DNA of 14,501 nt. Origin: Methanosarcinaceae archaeon (GTDB taxonomy: Archaea > Halobacteriota > Methanosarcinia > Methanosarcinales > Methanosarcinaceae). The translations under genes were made by a program, and so were the position numbers. Positions within the stretch are counted from its first letter, which is position 1. Each line of letters opens with the position of its first letter. This document shows, piece by piece, positions 6,705 through 13,860 of the stretch. Under the pieces are notes generated by a model that had not been told where the DNA came from, made no database searches, and saw only the letters and a list, made by a program, of their open reading frames with translations. Location of the stretch: assembly GCA_030596385.1 (NCBI GenBank), contig JAUVKD010000001.1, positions 1 through 14,501 of the forward strand. Reading direction: 5' to 3'.

Positions 6705-6859
6705 TTACTGCTGTGCGGGGTATTGAAATATTAGCTATACATCGAGATTTTATCGAAAACATCCATACAAATACCGAATAACTATCCGCAAAAAGCATAT
6801 CAGGTAATCAAATCAAATAAAATTACATGCACTAATATATGCAATACAAGCACACGCGA

Positions 6860-7708
6860 TTAGATAAGTTCACGTGGCTGCTTATGCTCAGGTAGTACCG
6901 GAAGCGGCATTGTATTGATCAGGACAGGGGTTTCAACTTCTTTTGCGCGCTCAAGCAGTAATTCCTTACCTTTCTGGGTTATTGCGAACAGTGGAACTGC
7001 TGTTCCGACCTGTGCAAGCGGCTTGATAACATCGCGCACATTCTTTGATGCGCAGCCTGTGGTGATATCAAGGTAATCAAGCAATTTCAGTGCATCATCC
7101 CGACTTACACCGGTCACATGTGCACCGATGAGAGTCAGGTCAATCCCAAGTTCGGATTCTACATCACGGAGTGTCTTTGAAGTATCAGGATCAATGACCG
7201 ACACAGCAATCTTTTCATAGCCGAGTGCTGCCGCCTTTCGTACTCCCAAAACAGGATCGATCTTCGCAGTTGAAGGATCAAGCACAATCCCGCCATTTTT
7301 GTCAATTCCATTAATGATACCATCAATAGGTTCTGTTTCAACAAGCCCCGAGATCCGCGCACCCATACCTTGCACAAGTTTAGGATTATTGGTAATCACA
7401 GTTCCCGCACCATCACATACCGTTACAGTTGTATCAAGAGCACCTCTCCGAAGTCCGGTCATCATAATTTCGGATACTCCAAATCCCACAAAAACCTCAA
7501 GTTCTAACTGCCGATCGTCTGTGAACATACCAAAATCATTAATGCGAAATTCCATGTTTTTCCGGACCTCGTCGGATGTTATTTTTTTAATTCCACGCAC
7601 CTTGTCAAAGATAGGGCACCATTCAACCTGAGGCTCACCGACTTCTACTACTTTACCATTTTTTACAACTACTTTTGTCTTACCAAGCATTTCCATAACA
7701 TGGGGCAT
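6860..7708 (-). CDS. Methanogenesis marker protein 8 (DUF2099)
   Basis: A 282-residue cytoplasmic protein of the family known as methanogenesis marker 8, found almost only in organisms that make or oxidise methane; its biochemical role is not established to my knowledge. Three cysteines stand out at residues 31 (VEWCPIFD), 98 (TVCDGAGT) and 219 (TTGCASKN), and glycine-rich stretches such as GAGTVITNNP (100-109) suggest a nucleotide- or cofactor-binding fold. The start is set at ATG 7708 because AAGGTGAT lies just before it; a GTG 18 bases upstream keeps the frame but has no such signal. A 79-aa gene lies 48 bases upstream on the same strand, probably in one transcript. Repeat copies 2 and 3 lie on either side of this gene pair. 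Confidence 0.9.
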   Translation of the reverse strand: MPHVMEMLGKTKVVVKNGKVVEVGEPQVEWCPIFDKVRGIKKITSDEVRKNMEFRINDFGMFTDDRQLELEVFVGFGVSEIMMTGLRRGALDTTVTVCDGAGTVITNNPKLVQGMGARISGLVETEPIDGIINGIDKNGGIVLDPSTAKIDPVLGVRKAAALGYEKIAVSVIDPDTSKTLRDVESELGIDLTLIGAHVTGVSRDDALKLLDYLDITTGCASKNVRDVIKPLAQVGTAVPLFAITQKGKELLLERAKEVETPVLINTMPLPVLPEHKQPRELI

Positions 7709-7756
7709 AATATCACCTTTTAACACGGACTAAACAGATTATTTTGACATATCTAA

Positions 7757-7996
7757 TTAACATATGTTGGGATGTTTTTTCCAGTGTTCCTTTACAAGTT
7801 CCTCTCTTGGAATAGGAGCAGACTGTTTCTCACGTTCATTCATCTCATCATCAAATGCTTCAAGAGAACTGTAAAGATACCAGATTCCATCCTTTTGATA
7901 GGATTTAAATACATTAGGATCTCGCGCATCGTTGTCAGGATCGATGCTTCTTTCAAAATACTCGCGATAACCTTCAAGTACCTTTTTATTATTCAT
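7757..7996 (-). CDS. Small hypothetical acidic protein upstream of marker 8
   Basis: A 79-residue soluble protein, rich in Asp, Glu and Lys, with a central aromatic stretch (DGIWYLYSSLEAF, near residues 36-48) and a C-terminal basic segment ending in Cys79. I do not recognise a family. An AAATATATG element at 8024-8032 (minus strand) lies 28-36 bases before the ATG at 7996 and no ribosome-binding site is seen, so the message is probably leaderless. It is likely cotranscribed with the marker 8 gene 48 bases downstream. Reading frame, promoter placement and context support a real gene. Confidence 0.65.
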   Translation of the reverse strand: MNNKKVLEGYREYFERSIDPDNDARDPNVFKSYQKDGIWYLYSSLEAFDDEMNEREKQSAPIPREELVKEHWKKHPNIC

Positions 7997-8023
7997 ATGA
8001 ATTTTACATGAATGGAATACATA

Positions 8024-8032
8024 TATTTGTTT
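8024..8032 (-). promoter_or_regulatory. Putative TATA box for the 79-aa gene and marker 8
   Basis: AAATATATG on the minus strand, 28-36 bases before the ATG at 7996, predicts a leaderless transcript. Judged by spacing alone. Confidence 0.4.
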
Positions 8033-8078
8033 TGGAAGGTAACCATACCCTGAATTTGGACTGTGTATTGATATTTCA

Positions 8079-8139
8079 TTGAAGTTCTAAATGTTCTCAT
8101 TCACCCATGAGCTTCCGGGTGCGATGAAAACATCTTCAA
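8079..8139. other. 61-nt imperfect hairpin with about 21 base pairs
   Basis: Arms pair as 8079-8084 with 8134-8139 (TTGAAG/CTTCAA), 8091-8095 with 8129-8133 (ATGTT/AACAT), 8097-8101 with 8123-8127 (TCATT/GATGA, one T-G) and 8102-8106 with 8117-8121 (CACCC/GGGTG). There is a 6-nt bulge at 8085-8090, one mismatch, one bulged C and a 10-nt loop. No T tract follows on either strand, so it is not an ordinary terminator. It lies 47 bases upstream of the putative TATA box of the 79-aa gene. It could be part of a small RNA or an inverted repeat left by a mobile element. Confidence 0.55.
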
Positions 8140-8355
8140 CGCTGGCATGAAAGCAAAGTCTTGTAAAAACAGAATTTGCAAATATGTATGGTAAATACTC
8201 AATTTGACTACCTTAAATGGGAGTATAAATAAATCATATTTGTTTTAGCGATTTTTAACGCCAAAGCAATTCACCGGAGGCGGCGCATTCCCAAACCACT
8301 TGCGCGAACGAGGACGTTTTAGTGATATTTCAACTTATAACCTGAGTATAGAATG

Positions 8356-8373
8356 ACGCAACATAGCGTTTTT
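8356..8373 (+). other. Conserved hairpin plus T tract in repeat copy 3
   Basis: ACGC/GCGT with a 6-nt loop AACATA, followed by a T run. The loop differs from copies 1 and 2 by one base while the stem is kept. Confidence 0.4.
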
Positions 8374-8445
8374 ACACACTAATATTATTGAAAATATTCA
8401 GATTTATTCGACCTGGGTATACTTTTTTATAATGTTTGGGGTATG

Positions 8446-8458
8446 CCGCCTGCGGCGG
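8446..8458 (+). other. GC-rich hairpin in repeat copy 3
   Basis: CCGCC-TGC-GGCGG, identical to copy 1 at 110-122 although flanking bases have changed. Confidence 0.45.
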
Positions 8459-8536
8459 TATTGCTGCGTGGGGTCTTGGGTATGGACTATGCATCGAGAT
8501 TTTATCTAAACCATCCATCCATACAAATACAATAAA

Positions 8537-9043
8537 TCAATCCAGGTTGAAATCGCCGTGTTTTTCAATGTGTGCCGCAAGTCCGCCATCCTGTAGTATT
8601 TTGATCATAACATCAGGAAGAGGTGAAAACGTAATCTCGATTCCTTTTGTTACGTCCTTGATATTGCCGGCTGACAGGTCAATATCCAGTTCATCGCCTT
8701 CATCGATTGCGTCGGTGTCACATATCAACAACGGAAGTCCGACATTGATACCATTGCGGTAAAATATCCGTGCAAATGATTTGGCCAGAACTGCACCCAC
8801 ACCTGCAATTTTGATGATTGTAGGGGCATGTACCCTGCTTGAACCAAGCCCGAAATTACTGCCACCGACCACGAAATCGCCTTTATTGACTTTTGATGGG
8901 AATCCGGGGTCTGCATCTTCCAATACATGTTTTGCAAGTTCCGGAAGATTTGTCCGAAGGTGAAACAAGCGACCAGGTGCGATAAGATCTGTGCTGATAT
9001 CATCACCAAATTTCCATGACCTGCCTTTCAATTTAGTTTCCAT
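8537..9043 (-). CDS. hacB: Isopropylmalate/homoaconitate-type dehydratase small subunit
   Basis: The swivel-domain subunit of an aconitase-family hydro-lyase; 168 residues, the usual archaeal length. Motifs: KFGDDISTDLIAPGR at 11-25, GGSNFGLGSSR at 60-70 and FARIFYRNGINVGLP at 90-104. The substrate-specificity loop reads FHLRTN (27-32). In Methanocaldococcus the homoaconitase subunit carries YLRT in this loop and the isopropylmalate isomerase a more hydrophobic one, so HLRT points to homoaconitase activity (2-oxosuberate, coenzyme B) or a broad enzyme rather than strict leucine synthesis (LeuD). The ATG follows the hacA stop directly (TAAATG), with GGGAGGTG as ribosome-binding site inside hacA. 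Two active partners should form an (AB)2 enzyme. Confidence 0.9.
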   Translation of the reverse strand: METKLKGRSWKFGDDISTDLIAPGRLFHLRTNLPELAKHVLEDADPGFPSKVNKGDFVVGGSNFGLGSSRVHAPTIIKIAGVGAVLAKSFARIFYRNGINVGLPLLICDTDAIDEGDELDIDLSAGNIKDVTKGIEITFSPLPDVMIKILQDGGLAAHIEKHGDFNLD

Positions 9044-10297
9044 TTAAAGCACCTCCCTGGGATCAACGATCTCACCTGCGATTGCAGATGCTGCTGCGGT
9101 TGCAGGGGATGAGAGATAAATGAGTGATTCGGTATTACCCATTCTTCCTTTGAAATTACGGTTCTGGGTTGCCAGGCATACTTCGCCATCACCCAGTATT
9201 CCCTGATGTACGCCAACACATGCACCGCATCCGGGTGCCATAACTGCTGCACCGGCTTTGATGAATGTTGCAATATATCCGGCTTCTAATGCCTGTAAAT
9301 ATATATCCCGGGATGCAGGCGTTACAATTAGACGTGTGTCATGATGCCTTTGCTTGCCTTCCAGAATACTTGCAGCAATTTTAAGGTCATCAAGCCGTCC
9401 GTTTGTGCATGTACCGATAAATACCTGATCCACCTTTGTGCCCTTAAGTTCCCCTGTGGTTTTTGTGTTATCAACTGTGTGTGGTGCTGATATCATTGGT
9501 TCAAGTTCAGATGCGTCGATCTCGATAACGCGTTCATAGACTGCATCATCATCTGCCTTGATGACCTTGAATTTTTCACCGCGTCCCTGCTGTTCAAGGT
9601 ACTGTTTTGTGGTTTTGTCCGTTTCGATTAGTCCTGTCTTTGCCCCTGCCTCGACAGCCATGTTCGAAAGTGTAAAACGCTCGGACATTGACATATTCTT
9701 GATGGTCTCACCTGTGAATTCCAGTGCTTTGTAGGTTGCACCATCAGCACCGATCTTTCCGATTATGTAGAGGATCAGGTCTTTTGGATACACACCTTTG
9801 TTAAATTTACCTGTGACGTTGATCTTGAATGTTTCAGGTACGCGAAGCCATGTCTTGCCAAGCGCGATACCTATTGCCACATCGGTTGATCCCATGCCTG
9901 TTGAGAATGCGCCAAGTGCACCTGATGTGCAGGTGTGCGAATCCGCACCTATGAGTATGTCGCCCGGATCTACGTGGGATTCTACGAGCCTCTGATGGCA
10001 TACGCCTTCCCCGATTTCAGATAGTATTGCTCCTGTTTCCTTTGAAAATCTGCGAAGGATATTGTGTGCATTTGAAAGGTCCTTATGCGGACTTGGTGCG
10101 GCGTGATCAATGAAAATAATCGTGCGTCTGGGATTTTTTGCCTGAACGAGATTGATTTTTTCAAGTTGCTGGACTGCCAGCGGTCCGGTTCCGTCCTGAA
10201 CTGCCGTAACATCCACTTTTGCGATTACGATCTCTCCGGCCGATACTTCTTTGCCGGCATGTTCCCCTATTATTTTTTCTGATATTGTCTTTCCCAT
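9044..10297 (-). CDS. hacA: Isopropylmalate/homoaconitate-type dehydratase large subunit
   Basis: The 417-residue iron-sulfur subunit of an aconitase-family hydro-lyase that moves a hydroxyl group by dehydration and rehydration (isopropylmalate in leucine synthesis, or homoaconitate homologues on the way to coenzyme B). The [4Fe-4S] ligands are Cys297 (GTCTNGR), Cys357 and Cys360 (APGCGAC). Other signatures are HAAPSPHKD near 65-73, ADSHTCTSGALGAF at 118-131 and NRNFKGRMG at 379-387. It directly abuts the small subunit gene. The ATG at 10297 is preceded by AAGGTG, and a TATA box lies about 60 bases upstream. LeuC is the alternative name; the choice rests on the small subunit loop and is not certain. 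Confidence 0.9.
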   Translation of the reverse strand: MGKTISEKIIGEHAGKEVSAGEIVIAKVDVTAVQDGTGPLAVQQLEKINLVQAKNPRRTIIFIDHAAPSPHKDLSNAHNILRRFSKETGAILSEIGEGVCHQRLVESHVDPGDILIGADSHTCTSGALGAFSTGMGSTDVAIGIALGKTWLRVPETFKINVTGKFNKGVYPKDLILYIIGKIGADGATYKALEFTGETIKNMSMSERFTLSNMAVEAGAKTGLIETDKTTKQYLEQQGRGEKFKVIKADDDAVYERVIEIDASELEPMISAPHTVDNTKTTGELKGTKVDQVFIGTCTNGRLDDLKIAASILEGKQRHHDTRLIVTPASRDIYLQALEAGYIATFIKAGAAVMAPGCGACVGVHQGILGDGEVCLATQNRNFKGRMGNTESLIYLSSPATAAASAIAGEIVDPREVL

Positions 10298-10353
10298 TTA
10301 CGAACACCTTAGATTATAAAATTATTAATGTATAGGTGAGTTAATCCCTTTTG

Positions 10354-10362
10354 TTTATATAT
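10354..10362 (-). promoter_or_regulatory. Putative TATA box of hacAB
   Basis: ATATATAAA on the minus strand, predicting a start near 10332 and a leader of about 35 bases that contains the AAGGTG ribosome-binding site. Nothing else is evident nearby. Confidence 0.5.
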
Positions 10363-10445
10363 GAGATTAACGGAGACAATATTTAATTACAGGTATCTAC
10401 GATTGATCAGCTAAAACAAATGCAACGGAACAAAACGCAAGATAA

Positions 10446-10469
10446 AATGATAACTATAATGATAACTAT
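10446..10469. repeat. Short tandem repeat between the TRAM gene and hacA
   Basis: Two perfect 12-bp units AATGATAACTAT followed by a partial AATGA. It lies in AT-rich spacer and may be simple slippage. Confidence 0.6.
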
Positions 10470-10503
10470 AATGAAAATAAGAAGATAAAACCAAAATAAA
10501 TTA

Positions 10504-10538
10504 TTGGGCAGTTGCAATGTTTATTGCACCTAACCCAA
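10504..10538 (-). terminator. Two-step hairpin, probable terminator of the TRAM gene
   Basis: An outer stem TTGGG/CCCAA and an inner stem TGCAAT/ATTGCA with a 4-nt loop are separated by short internal loops. On the minus strand it begins 17 bases past the TRAM stop and is followed by T-rich sequence (10480-10503). Confidence 0.45.
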
Positions 10539-10555
10539 AATATGATCGAAAAGAT

Positions 10556-10765
10556 TTAATCTTCTGCGATCTCAGCGAATGCGAACTTACGCATTACTTT
10601 TGTGACTTTAATTGCTACTTCGTAGCCGACTTTTGCGTTTGGCACAAAGATTACAAAGCCTTTTACTCTTGCAATTCCGTCTCCTTCTCTTGCAATATCT
10701 TCAATCGTTACATCATATGCTTCGCCCTCTTCTACTGGGGCACTTCTATCCATGTTGTTAAACAA
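10556..10765 (-). CDS. Stand-alone TRAM domain protein
   Basis: A 69-residue protein that is almost entirely one TRAM domain, an OB-like RNA-binding barrel (about residues 10-66, with EEGEAYDVTIEDIAREGDGIA at 12-32 in shortened form EDIAREGDGIARV and the conserved VIFVPNAKVG at 38-47). Such free TRAM proteins in methanogens are proposed RNA chaperones, some cold-responsive. The start is taken as TTG at 10765: GGATGTG lies seven bases before it, and the resulting Met-Phe beginning is like relatives I recall. An ATG at 10753 would give a protein four residues shorter. It appears monocistronic, with a likely long leader containing a hairpin. Confidence 0.9.
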   Translation of the reverse strand: MFNNMDRSAPVEEGEAYDVTIEDIAREGDGIARVKGFVIFVPNAKVGYEVAIKVTKVMRKFAFAEIAED

Positions 10766-10786
10766 AATATTTCACATCCTTTATTT

Positions 10787-10817
10787 TTTGATTGCCATCA
10801 ATCATGGAAAAATCAAA
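10787..10817 (-). promoter_or_regulatory. Hairpin in the leader of the TRAM gene
   Basis: TTTGATT pairs with AATCAAA (7 bp), then an internal loop, then CCAT pairs with ATGG around a 5-nt loop. On the minus strand it ends about a dozen bases before the ribosome-binding site. It may tune translation; function is inferred. Confidence 0.45.
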
Positions 10818-10904
10818 CTGCAAAAATAGTAAATCCCATTTAATGCTGTGTATCTTTAAACCAAAATGACTTTAATCTGTAATTGACACTAAAGTGATTT
10901 GAAG

Positions 10905-10913
10905 TATATAAAG
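10905..10913. promoter_or_regulatory. TATA box usable on either strand
   Basis: TATATAAAG on the + strand, CTTTATATA on the minus strand. Leftward it would start the TRAM message near 10880 with a leader of about 115 bases. Rightward it would start a transcript near 10933 into the gene-free region before pyrG. Sequence alone does not settle the direction. Confidence 0.5.
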
Positions 10914-10932
10914 ATTTGCTTGAAATTTGACA

Positions 10933-11112
10933 ATGATAGTGATTATCCAGTCAAACGTTGCGACGGAACACTCAATTGCCTAAGAGCTGCTGGGAATGGC
11001 GTGCCATGCCATCACTTTGTAATTTTGATTTCATTTCGATTTGCAAAGTGTGAAAATTATCTTGTGTAAGAAAAACAATGCCTTAAAGCCCTGTCACAGG
11101 TTGAGCTTTTTG
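10933..11112 (+). ncRNA. Candidate small RNA (about 180 nt)
   Basis: This is a speculative call in a 478-base gap without genes (10766-11243). A TATA box lies at the right distance upstream. Inside, ATGGC/GCCAT (10996-11012) and CACTTTG/CAAAGTG (11013-11019 with 11044-11050) form stems. The region ends in a hairpin AAAGC-CCTG-TCA-CAGG-TTGA-GCTTT followed by T residues (11085-11111), which looks like an intrinsic terminator. No reading frame of note and no match to a known RNA class that I can recall. The rest of the gap (11113-11243) shows nothing I can assign. Confidence 0.3.
11085..11111 (+). terminator. Putative intrinsic terminator in the gap before pyrG
   Basis: Outer stem AAAGC/GCTTT and inner stem CCTG/CAGG with loop TCA and a 4-nt bulge on the 3' side, ending in five T residues on the + strand. 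Confidence 0.35.
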
Positions 11113-11243
11113 TAATTTATGACAAAATGAAAATTGATTTGGGATACAGGCTGGATCTTTTTGTCGTAATATGTTCTCTTTAGTTGAATTATTATGGCTT
11201 TATAGGATTGTGTTATTGTATAGAAATTGAATTGTCGGAACAC

Positions 11244-12848
11244 TTACATTAAACCACACTCATTCCTTTTTTTCAGCATAGCTTCAACAAATGCCATAAA
11301 TGGCGGAGATGGACGACCTGGTCTGGATTTAAACTCCGGGTGGAACTGGGATGCAAAGAAAAACCTGTTTTCAGGCAATTCCACGATCTCCATCCTGTTC
11401 TTGTTTTTGCCTGAGAACACCGCACCCTTTGCTTCGATCCTATCAATAAAGTTCGGATTTACCTCATACCTGTGCCTGTGCCGCTCAACAATATCACTGG
11501 CACCATAAATGCGCTGTGCGAGAGTACCGCTCTTTAGTACCGCATTATAATTACCAAGTCGCATGGTTGCACCCATATCAACCACATTTTCCTGTTCGGG
11601 AAGCAGATCAATTACGGGATATGATGTATTCTCATCAAATTCAGTACTGTTCGCACCACTTAATCCAACTATATTCCTTGCAAACTCAACAACTGCAAGT
11701 TGCATTCCAAGACACAATCCAAGGTATGGAATATCATTTTCCCGCGCATAACGTATTGCCGTAATCTTGCCTTCAATACCACGTTTCCCAAAACCACCAG
11801 GAACCAATATACCATCGTATTCAGTCAAACATTTCACCGCATCAGGATCATCCTCAATTAATTCAGCATCTATCCATGTAGTATTAACATTGCACCCACA
11901 TTCAATAGCGGCATGTTTGATGGATTCGCGAATGCTTGTGTATGAATCTTCAAGATGTGTGTATTTTCCAACTATTGCAAGTTTAACCTCACCTGTCATA
12001 CTGTTCATACGAGTGATCATATTGCTCCATGAGGTATCTCCACTCATTGTTTTGAGGTTCAGTTTATCCATCAAATAATCGGTGAGTCCTTCATTTTCCA
12101 TCAAAAGCGGAACTTCATATATGTCTTTGACATCATGCGCACTTACCACAGCGTTCTCAGATACATCACAAAATAGCGCAATCTTTGCTTTTGTGTCATC
12201 AGAAAGCGGTTCTTTGCATCTGGCAACAATTACATCAGGTGTAAGACCAAGTTCTCTCAACTCTTTGACTGAATGCTGGGTTGGTTTTGATTTCTGGTCA
12301 CCCTGTGCATCAATAGGCACAAGCGTCACATGAAGAAAAGCAATATCATCCTCTGCTTCCTCCCTGTGCATTTGCCTGACCGCTTCTAAAAAAGGCATAC
12401 TTTCGATGTCACCGACTGTACCACCTACTTCAATCAAGCAGATATCCGCACCGCTTTTTGCAGCTACTTTTCGTATGCGCTCTTTAATCTCATTAGTAAT
12501 ATGAGGAATAATCTGAACCGTTTTCCCAAGATATTCGCCTTTTCTCTCCTTTGATATCACTGCCTGATACACCTTACCAGTTGTCAGATTATGATCACTG
12601 GTAAGTTCGGTATCCAAAAACCGTTCATAGTTACCAAGGTCAAGGTCAACCTCACCGCCATCCTTTAGCACATAAACCTCTCCGTGCTGGAACGGACTCA
12701 TTGTGCCTGCATCTATGTTTATATACGGATCGATCTTGATGGCTGTAACCCGACATCCTTTGTTTTTCAGGTTCCTTCCGGTAGAAGCAGCTGTAATTCC
12801 TTTTCCGAGTCCACTCATTACTCCGCCGGTTACTATGATGTATTTCAT
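11244..12848 (-). CDS. pyrG: CTP synthase (glutamine hydrolysing)
   Basis: The enzyme aminates UTP to CTP with ATP and glutamine, the last step of pyrimidine nucleotide synthesis. In 534 residues it has an N-terminal synthetase domain and a C-terminal class I glutaminase domain. The first begins [17 protein letters not shown], with its P-loop-like [10 protein letters not shown] at 8-17, and contains [10 protein letters not shown] at 37-46 and GGTVGDIES at 142-150. The glutaminase nucleophile is Cys379 in GLCLG, and His503 and Glu505 (QFHPEF) complete the triad. The ATG at 12848 lies 24 bases after the upstream membrane protein gene, in the likely operon trm112-like, membrane protein, pyrG. 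It is complete and of normal length. Confidence 0.98.
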   Translation of the reverse strand: MKYIIVTGGVMSGLGKGITAASTGRNLKNKGCRVTAIKIDPYINIDAGTMSPFQHGEVYVLKDGGEVDLDLGNYERFLDTELTSDHNLTTGKVYQAVISKERKGEYLGKTVQIIPHITNEIKERIRKVAAKSGADICLIEVGGTVGDIESMPFLEAVRQMHREEAEDDIAFLHVTLVPIDAQGDQKSKPTQHSVKELRELGLTPDVIVARCKEPLSDDTKAKIALFCDVSENAVVSAHDVKDIYEVPLLMENEGLTDYLMDKLNLKTMSGDTSWSNMITRMNSMTGEVKLAIVGKYTHLEDSYTSIRESIKHAAIECGCNVNTTWIDAELIEDDPDAVKCLTEYDGILVPGGFGKRGIEGKITAIRYARENDIPYLGLCLGMQLAVVEFARNIVGLSGANSTEFDENTSYPVIDLLPEQENVVDMGATMRLGNYNAVLKSGTLAQRIYGASDIVERHRHRYEVNPNFIDRIEAKGAVFSGKNKNRMEIVELPENRFFFASQFHPEFKSRPGRPSPPFMAFVEAMLKKRNECGLM

Positions 12849-12872
12849 ATGAATTCAACTGCCTTATGATTC

Positions 12873-13586
12873 TTACTTAGATACTGGAAGCTTTAATATC
12901 AAATATGCAATCAATGCTGTAAATAGAATGGAAAATGCTATTGCCACATAAAAAAGAATTGATTGAAATGCATTATCTAATTTAATAGGTTCAATGCTAA
13001 CAATTGTTGTAGCCTGCAACAAAAAATAAAATGCAATTAATAATATACTCATGCCACCAAGCAACAAGATCAATCTTGGTGTCAATGATTCCAATATGCC
13101 ATTTAGCAATTGGTTTGACATTTCAGAAAAATGTGCATCCCAATTTCTCTTTGTGTTTGATGAAGTGCCATTATTTATTGCGTGTGAATTGTACAAATGA
13201 TCAGCAACATCTACTTCCATTGGTACTTCATCAGGATCTGGTATGCCAATCTTAACATTGAAACTTTCTTTTTTTGAACCATACCCGACCGCAACATGCA
13301 TCTGACCACTGTTAAAAAGCCTTCCACCGGGAGGAATGCGTATCATAACAGGAACATATTCTTCATGCCTTACATAAGGATTATTGTCCAAAAATGTCAA
13401 ATTGTCAATTAGTGATTCGCTTGATGAAAGATAAACGTGTGTTGGTGAGCCATAATTAATGATAACGATTTCATAACTGTGTTCACCGCCAGGTGACAAT
13501 GGAATCTCAACCGTATCATTATCAAATTCAATAGAGTTTACGCCAAGCCGGTTGATGTGCACTTGTTGCAATTTAGGTATCCTCAC
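12873..13586 (-). CDS. Membrane-anchored protein of unknown function upstream of pyrG
   Basis: A 237-residue protein. Residues 1-115 look like a beta-sandwich (alternating hydrophobic strands, PGGEHSYEIVIINYG near 32-46, VPVMIRIPPGGRL near 78-90), similar in style to Ig-like or CARDB-type domains. A polar linker (115-165) follows, then two membrane segments (about 171-193 and 208-231) and a short tail. No signal peptide is seen. I do not recognise a named family with confidence. It starts with GTG, overlapping the stop of the preceding zinc protein gene as GTGA, so translation is coupled. Its place between a Trm112-like gene and pyrG is not explained by any known pathway. Confidence 0.8.
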   Translation of the reverse strand: MRIPKLQQVHINRLGVNSIEFDNDTVEIPLSPGGEHSYEIVIINYGSPTHVYLSSSESLIDNLTFLDNNPYVRHEEYVPVMIRIPPGGRLFNSGQMHVAVGYGSKKESFNVKIGIPDPDEVPMEVDVADHLYNSHAINNGTSSNTKRNWDAHFSEMSNQLLNGILESLTPRLILLLGGMSILLIAFYFLLQATTIVSIEPIKLDNAFQSILFYVAIAFSILFTALIAYLILKLPVSK

Positions 13587-13771
13587 TGTTTAATCCCTGA
13601 TAATGGTGGGAGCATATTTGCAATTCCGTCTTCAATTGGATAATATTCATTGCATTTTGAACAGTAAATAGTTCCGCTAATAATTTCTTTATCCTTTTCT
13701 TTGGTGACATTTAGTACAAGGTCACCTTTACATATCGGACATGCCAGAATATCCATTAATTCTCTTTTCAA
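13583..13771 (-). CDS. Trm112-like zinc-binding methyltransferase partner
   Basis: A 62-residue zinc protein with CPIC at residues 11-14 and CSKC at 37-40, then YPIEDGIANMLPP (44-56), the pattern of the Trm112/UPF0434 family. Archaeal Trm112 binds and activates several SAM-dependent methyltransferases acting on tRNA, rRNA and release factor. The start is TTG at 13771 because GGTGA lies six bases upstream; an ATG five codons later would remove the conserved first helix. It is first in the presumed operon with the membrane protein and pyrG. A structural role other than methyltransferase activation cannot be excluded. Confidence 0.85.
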   Translation of the reverse strand: MKRELMDILACPICKGDLVLNVTKEKDKEIISGTIYCSKCNEYYPIEDGIANMLPPLSGIKQ

Positions 13772-13817
13772 TGATTCTCACCATTCCAGGAATACCTTAC
13801 TTAATATTAAATTTTTT

Positions 13818-13849
13818 CCTATAAACAGTATAGTACATGGTTCTATAGG
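13818..13849 (-). promoter_or_regulatory. Imperfect dyad in the promoter region of the trm112-like/pyrG operon
   Basis: CCTATAAAC (13818-13826) and GTTCTATAGG (13840-13849) are inverted copies with one extra base. On the minus strand the downstream arm includes a TATA-like TTTATAGG, so a protein bound here could block the promoter. Inferred from sequence only. Confidence 0.35.
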
Positions 13850-13860
13850 ACTAATAGACA

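Larger units (their letters stand above)
6486..6774 (+). repeat. Dispersed intergenic repeat, copy 2
   Basis: About 289 bases align with 8244-8530 along their whole length and with 1-191 over the right two thirds. Shared stretches include CATTCCCAAACCACT (6527-6541), CATAGCGTTTTTACACACTAAT (6605 on) and TATTTTATAATGTATGGAATCT (6670 on; also in copy 1). It lies in the 497-base gap between dinB and the marker 8 gene, 86 bases beyond the latter's stop. No further gene is seen in 6363-6859. A small minus-strand frame (6377-6565) runs through it but is broken by a stop in copy 3, so I do not call it a gene. Confidence 0.8.
8244..8530 (+). repeat. Dispersed intergenic repeat, copy 3
   Basis: The whole length aligns with 6486-6774, and the right part with copy 1. 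It is the most diverged copy in the middle (8405-8440) but keeps both hairpins and the terminal CATACAAATAC. It ends seven bases from the hacB stop. Together with the hairpin at 8079-8139 it fills the 540-base gap 7997-8536, where I see no gene. Confidence 0.8.

Noticed and set aside
8436..8762. Plus-strand frame running from repeat copy 3 into hacB
   Set aside because: It is the antisense of a clear hacB gene and its first part is repeat DNA; composition is unlike a protein.
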